A stretch of 64,000 nucleotides of DNA. It comes from Variovorax atrisoli 110B. GTDB lineage: Bacteria > Pseudomonadota > Gammaproteobacteria > Burkholderiales > Burkholderiaceae_C. The DNA is taken from positions 248,001 through 312,000 of the forward strand of contig NZ_KB907453.1 of the NCBI RefSeq assembly GCF_000382045.1, given 5' to 3'. Made by a program: the position numbers and the translations under genes. Shown here in pieces: positions 60,888 through 64,000 of the stretch; position 1 is the stretch's first letter, and the number at the start of each line of letters is the position of its first letter. The notes under the pieces are model-generated. The model saw only the letters and a program-made list of their open reading frames with translations. It was not told the origin of the DNA and did no database searches.

Positions 60888-61739
60888 ATGAAGCGCTGGA
60901 CCCCGAAAGCCGTGCTCACCGAGGCCCGGTTGCTGCTCATCGGCATCCCCGTGCTGCTGTGGACGCTGATCCCGGTCTACCACATGGTGCTGTTCGCGAT
61001 CTCGTCGAAGGACTCCGCGACCTCGGGCCACCTGTGGCCCAAGAACCCGACGCTGGACAACTTCCGCATCGTGTTCCACCAGAAGCACTTCTACCTCGAC
61101 CACTTCTGGCTGCAGCTGTGGAACTCGCTGCTGATCGCGCTGTCGGTGGGCGTGCTCACGCTGTTCGTGGCGACCACCGCCGCCTTCGCCATCAGCCGCC
61201 TGCGCGTGCGCGGCGGGCGCACGGTGATGAACATGGCGCTGTTCACCTACTTCATCCCGGCGGCCTTCCTCGCGGTGCCCATGTACAAGACCATGGGCAA
61301 CTACGGCCTGCTCAACAGCCAGTGGGCGCTGATCCTGGCGATGGTGACCATCGCCTCGCCGTACTGCATCTGGGTGCTGAAGCAGGCCTCCGACAAGCTG
61401 CCCTACGAGCTCGACGAAGCCGCGCGCATGGACGGCGCCTCGCCGCTGCAGCTGTTCCGCCTCGTGTACCTGCCGCTGATGGTGCCGTCGCTGGTGGCCG
61501 TGGGCACGTATTCGCTGCTGCTGGCCTGGAACGAGTACCTCTATGCCTTCCTGCTGCTGTCGAACGACAAGAGCGTGACGCTGGCGGTGGCGCTGGGCAA
61601 CTTCCTGTCGGCCGACGATTCGCCGTGGGAGCTGCTGATGGCCACGGGCCTGATCTATGCGCTGCCGCCCGCGGCCATCTACTACGCCTTCAAACGCTAC
61701 ATGGTCGGCGGCATCACCGCCGGAGCGGTAAAGAGCTGA
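60888..61739 (+). CDS. Sugar ABC transporter permease 2
   Basis: A 283-residue MalG-type permease with six helices. The coupling loop is [29 protein letters not shown], and the N-terminal helix [24 protein letters not shown] is standard. The ATG at 60888 (MKRWTPK) has a GGAGGG ribosome-binding site at 60878-60883 that belongs to the repeat element upstream. Forms the importer with the other three gene products. Confidence 0.94.
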   Translation: MKRWTPKAVLTEARLLLIGIPVLLWTLIPVYHMVLFAISSKDSATSGHLWPKNPTLDNFRIVFHQKHFYLDHFWLQLWNSLLIALSVGVLTLFVATTAAFAISRLRVRGGRTVMNMALFTYFIPAAFLAVPMYKTMGNYGLLNSQWALILAMVTIASPYCIWVLKQASDKLPYELDEAARMDGASPLQLFRLVYLPLMVPSLVAVGTYSLLLAWNEYLYAFLLLSNDKSVTLAVALGNFLSADDSPWELLMATGLIYALPPAAIYYAFKRYMVGGITAGAVKS

Positions 61740-61746
61740 CCCCAGG

Positions 61747-61836
61747 CTTCGCGCACTTCGTGTCGCTTCGCCAACGCCCTTTCGGGGGGCGGTACCTGCG
61801 GCCCGGCAATGCCGGCTCCGCGGTGTTCCGCGAAGC
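61747..61836 (+). repeat. Intergenic repeat family A, full copy
   Basis: CTTCGCGCACTTCGTGTCGC, TTCGCCAACGCCCTTTCGGG, GGGCGGTACCTGCGGCCCGG, CAATGCCGGCTCCGCGGTGT, TCC: this is the most complete copy and lies between the second permease and ATPase genes of the sugar importer. It has CCGGCAATGCCGG and CCCTTTCGGGGG dyads. Confidence 0.75.
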
Positions 61837-61873
61837 ACCCCAGGTGCAAAGACACACTGAAGAGAGAGATCCC

Positions 61874-62944
61874 ATGGCATCCGTATCCTTTCGCAATATC
61901 CAGAAATCCTTCGGCAAGGTCCAGATCATCAAGGGGCTGGGCTTCGACATCACCGACGGTGAGTTCGTGGTGCTGGTCGGCCCGTCGGGCTGCGGCAAGT
62001 CCACGCTGCTGCGCATGCTCGCGGGCCTGGAGGACATCAGCGGCGGCGAGATCGTGATCGACGGGCGCGTGGTCAACGACCTCGAGTCGAAGGACCGCGA
62101 CATCGCCATGGTGTTCCAGAGCTATGCGCTCTATCCGCACATGACGGTGGGCGAGAACATGGGCTTCAGCCTGCGCCTGCGCAATGCCGAGAAGTCGGTG
62201 ACCGACGAGCGCGTGGCCAAGGCCGCGAAGATCCTCAACCTCGACGCGCTGCTCGGCCGCTATCCGCGCGAACTCTCCGGCGGCCAGCGCCAGCGCGTGG
62301 CCATGGGCCGCGCCATCGTGCGCGATCCGAAGGTGTTCCTCTTCGACGAGCCGCTGTCGAACCTCGATGCCAAGCTGCGTGTGGCGATGCGCGCCGAGAT
62401 CAAGGCGCTGCACCAGCGGCTGAAGACCACCACCGTCTACGTGACGCACGACCAGATCGAGGCCATGACCATGGCCGACCGCATCGTCGTGATGCACGAC
62501 GGCATCGTCGAGCAGATCGGCACGCCGCTGGAGCTCTACGACCGGCCCGACAACCTGTTCGTCGCGCAGTTCATCGGCTCGCCGTCGATGAACGTCATCG
62601 AGGGCACGGTGCGGCGCTCGGGCGGCGAATGCTGGGTCGAGGCGCAGGGTGCGCGCTGGCCGGTGCCGGCCGCCACGGCGGTTCCCGACGGCCAGCCGGT
62701 GCACTACGGCGTCCGCCCCGGCGACATGACGCTGGGCGGCGGCTCGCACGGCGTGGAAGCCAGGGTCGTCGTGGTGGAGCCCACCGGGGCCGAGACCGAA
62801 CTGCTGGTGCAGGTCGGCGAGGCGAAGCTGGTGCTCGCGGTGCACGGCCGTGTCGATGCCGGGCCCGACGACATCGTGCGGTTGGCCATCGAATCGGAGA
62901 ACGTCCACCTGTTCGACCGGCAGACCGGCCGCCGCATGGGCTGA
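61874..62944 (+). CDS. Sugar ABC transporter ATP-binding protein (UgpC/MsmX type)
   Basis: A 356-residue ATPase of the carbohydrate CUT1 class. Walker [13 protein letters not shown]-loop [13 protein letters not shown], signature [16 protein letters not shown], Walker [17 protein letters not shown] and [16 protein letters not shown] are all present. The C-terminal MalK-type OB/TOBE regulatory domain begins near residue 235 (MNVIEGTV) and ends with VHLFDRQTG. It powers the importer encoded upstream and ends the operon, convergent with the nuclease-like gene. Confidence 0.95.
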   Translation: MASVSFRNIQKSFGKVQIIKGLGFDITDGEFVVLVGPSGCGKSTLLRMLAGLEDISGGEIVIDGRVVNDLESKDRDIAMVFQSYALYPHMTVGENMGFSLRLRNAEKSVTDERVAKAAKILNLDALLGRYPRELSGGQRQRVAMGRAIVRDPKVFLFDEPLSNLDAKLRVAMRAEIKALHQRLKTTTVYVTHDQIEAMTMADRIVVMHDGIVEQIGTPLELYDRPDNLFVAQFIGSPSMNVIEGTVRRSGGECWVEAQGARWPVPAATAVPDGQPVHYGVRPGDMTLGGGSHGVEARVVVVEPTGAETELLVQVGEAKLVLAVHGRVDAGPDDIVRLAIESENVHLFDRQTGRRMG

Positions 62945-62969
62945 AGAAGCGGCTTGCCGCGAAGGAAGA

Positions 62970-64000
62970 TCAGGCCGTGCGCAGCCGAAGCAGGGCGCGC
63001 ACGAAGCCGTGGTCCGAGCGCGAGCGGTCGCGCCCTTCGTGCAGGTGGTCGTTGAAGTAGTCGACGCGCCGCACGTCGCCCAGGCTGTGCCGGCTGGTGG
63101 CGACGAACTCCTCGCTCACGAGGATCTGGTCGAGCACCTCCGGGTAGCCCTGGTGGATGTGCGAGTAGGCCACGTCCTTCTTCAGCGCCGCCTCGCCCTG
63201 CATCTCGTAGGTGTTGAAGAGCGCCACGTCGCGCGCGGCCTTGTCGTAGACCACCTCCGAGGTGGCCGCCACGAGCTGCGTGGTGACGCTGTGCGGGTTG
63301 TCGTTGAAGTCGCCCATCACCACGAGCGGCACGTTCGTGCCCTGCAGCAGGTCGATCACGATGCAGCGCAGGGCCGCCGCCTCGGCGCCGCGCATCAGCA
63401 GCGAACGCAGCGAGGCCATCACGCCCACCTTGCGGTCGTCGCGGTCCTCGAGAGCATTGCCTTGCGCATCCTGCAGGAACTTGGGGCGCTTGGACTTCAG
63501 GTGCACCGTGAGCACGTGCACCTGCTGGCCATGCTTCATGCGCACCGTGGCGAGCAGGGGAGGCCGCTCGAAGCGCGTGTGCGGACCGAGCCCTGGCACA
63601 TCGACACCGAAGCCCGGCGGAAAGTCGACGAAGGAGCGGATCGCATCCACCTTCAGCCGCGTCGCGATGCCGACCCGCGGCGTACCCTGTGCGCCCGGCC
63701 TCGCGGGCGTGCCCGCGGGGCTTCCGGGCGGCGGCGAGTTCTCTGCGCCGGGCACCGAGACGAAGTCGTAGCGCAGCCCGCTGCGCGCGATGCAGGCCTT
63801 GAGTGCCGATTCGTCCCACACCTCCTGCACTGCCAGCACGTCGGCATTGAGCGCATGGAAGCGCTCCCCGGTCCACTCGATCTTCCGCTCGTACTCGCGC
63901 TCGGTGTAGGCGTCCTGGTTCTCGTAGTACATGCGGTTGGGCGCCGCGAGGTTGAGGAGGTTGCAGGTGGCTACGAAGAGGGTGGCGTAGTTGGGCGGGA
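62970..64000 (-). CDS. Endonuclease/exonuclease/phosphatase-family protein, 5' end cut by window edge
   Basis: The frame is open to the right edge, so the N-terminus is missing (the first complete codons read PPNYATLFVATCNLLNLAAPNRMYYENQ). The EEP fold is shown by VATCNLLNLA, VLAVQEVWDE, TVHLKSKRPK, VVMGDFNDNPHS and DYFNDHLHEGRDRSRSDHGFV, the metal-binding and catalytic motifs of exonuclease III-like hydrolases. A Pro/Gly-rich loop near the middle (NSPPPGSPAGTPARPG) is atypical. Possible substrates are DNA, phosphodiesters or lipids. It is convergent with the sugar ATPase gene by 25 bases. Confidence 0.88.
   Translation of the reverse strand, partial: PPNYATLFVATCNLLNLAAPNRMYYENQDAYTEREYERKIEWTGERFHALNADVLAVQEVWDESALKACIARSGLRYDFVSVPGAENSPPPGSPAGTPARPGAQGTPRVGIATRLKVDAIRSFVDFPPGFGVDVPGLGPHTRFERPPLLATVRMKHGQQVHVLTVHLKSKRPKFLQDAQGNALEDRDDRKVGVMASLRSLLMRGAEAAALRCIVIDLLQGTNVPLVVMGDFNDNPHSVTTQLVAATSEVVYDKAARDVALFNTYEMQGEAALKKDVAYSHIHQGYPEVLDQILVSEEFVATSRHSLGDVRRVDYFNDHLHEGRDRSRSDHGFVRALLRLRTA

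Overview
The window looks like chromosomal DNA of a high-GC betaproteobacterium of the family Comamonadaceae, with Variovorax the best guess. I infer this from the strong G/C third-position bias, the gene content (cobalt-type nitrile hydratase, pcm/rhodanese/TolC next to waaA, Entner-Doudoroff genes, many MFS and ABC transporters, GST-family proteins) and the dispersed intergenic hairpin repeats. Nothing marks it as phage, plasmid or genomic island: I see no tRNA, rRNA, insertion sequence, integrase or CRISPR array. Base composition is even and genes are packed tightly on both strands. Both edges cut a gene: an App1-like phosphatase on the left and an endonuclease/exonuclease/phosphatase-family protein on the right.

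Layout. 0-2 kb: thyA-folA and the partial phosphatase (minus). 2-3.8 kb: nitrile hydratase alpha, beta and accessory protein (plus). 3.8-12 kb: M20 peptidase, YghU-type GST, an amino-acid-type binding protein behind a probable sigma-54 promoter, an alpha/beta hydrolase, and an MFS carrier with an FAD hydroxyacid dehydrogenase and a LysR regulator. 12-18 kb: a TetR regulator divergent from an SDR / saccharopine-dehydrogenase-like / acyl-CoA synthetase operon of unknown substrate, met tail-to-tail by a second acyl-CoA synthetase. 18-24.5 kb: an outer-membrane barrel, a DUF1345 protein, the alkylation-repair pair Ada-AlkA and Ogt with an EamA exporter, and phosphomannomutase. 24.5-30 kb: waaA convergent with pcm-like/rhodanese/TolC, then a TetR regulator divergent from msrA. 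30-36 kb: a His-rich small protein with a TonB receptor (probably for a metal), an AEC carrier, and a two-gene envelope unit ending in an OmpA-type lipoprotein. 36-44 kb: pdxH, a MobA-like transferase, chaC-type cyclotransferase with sodC, an OmpA-domain protein, edd-eda-HAD, DUF1697, gloA and a GST. 44-48 kb: an FbpABC-type ferric-iron importer behind a clear Fur box. 48-53 kb: a PaaI thioesterase divergent from a MarR regulator, then MFS, MATE, SDR and a small secreted protein. 53-63 kb: a galactonate-type operon (dehydratase, kinase, aldolase, class II aldolase-like protein) divergent from its GntR/FadR regulator, which is followed by a four-gene sugar ABC importer.

How genes work together. 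The 53-63 kb block reads as a complete acid-sugar utilisation unit: import, dehydration to a 2-keto-3-deoxy acid, phosphorylation and aldol cleavage. It parallels the edd-eda glucose branch at 39-42 kb. The iron importer, the putative metal receptor and the redox/detoxification proteins (SodC, MsrA, GloA, GSTs, ChaC, Ada/Ogt) suggest a soil or rhizosphere life-style. No striking unknown system such as a new defence locus is visible. The best candidates for undescribed biology are the TetR-controlled SDR / saccharopine-DH-like / ligase operon, the envelope pair at 34.1-35.7 kb, the adducin-like protein lacking its catalytic glutamate in the galactonate operon, and two families of intergenic repeats, one copy of which supplies a gene's ribosome-binding site.
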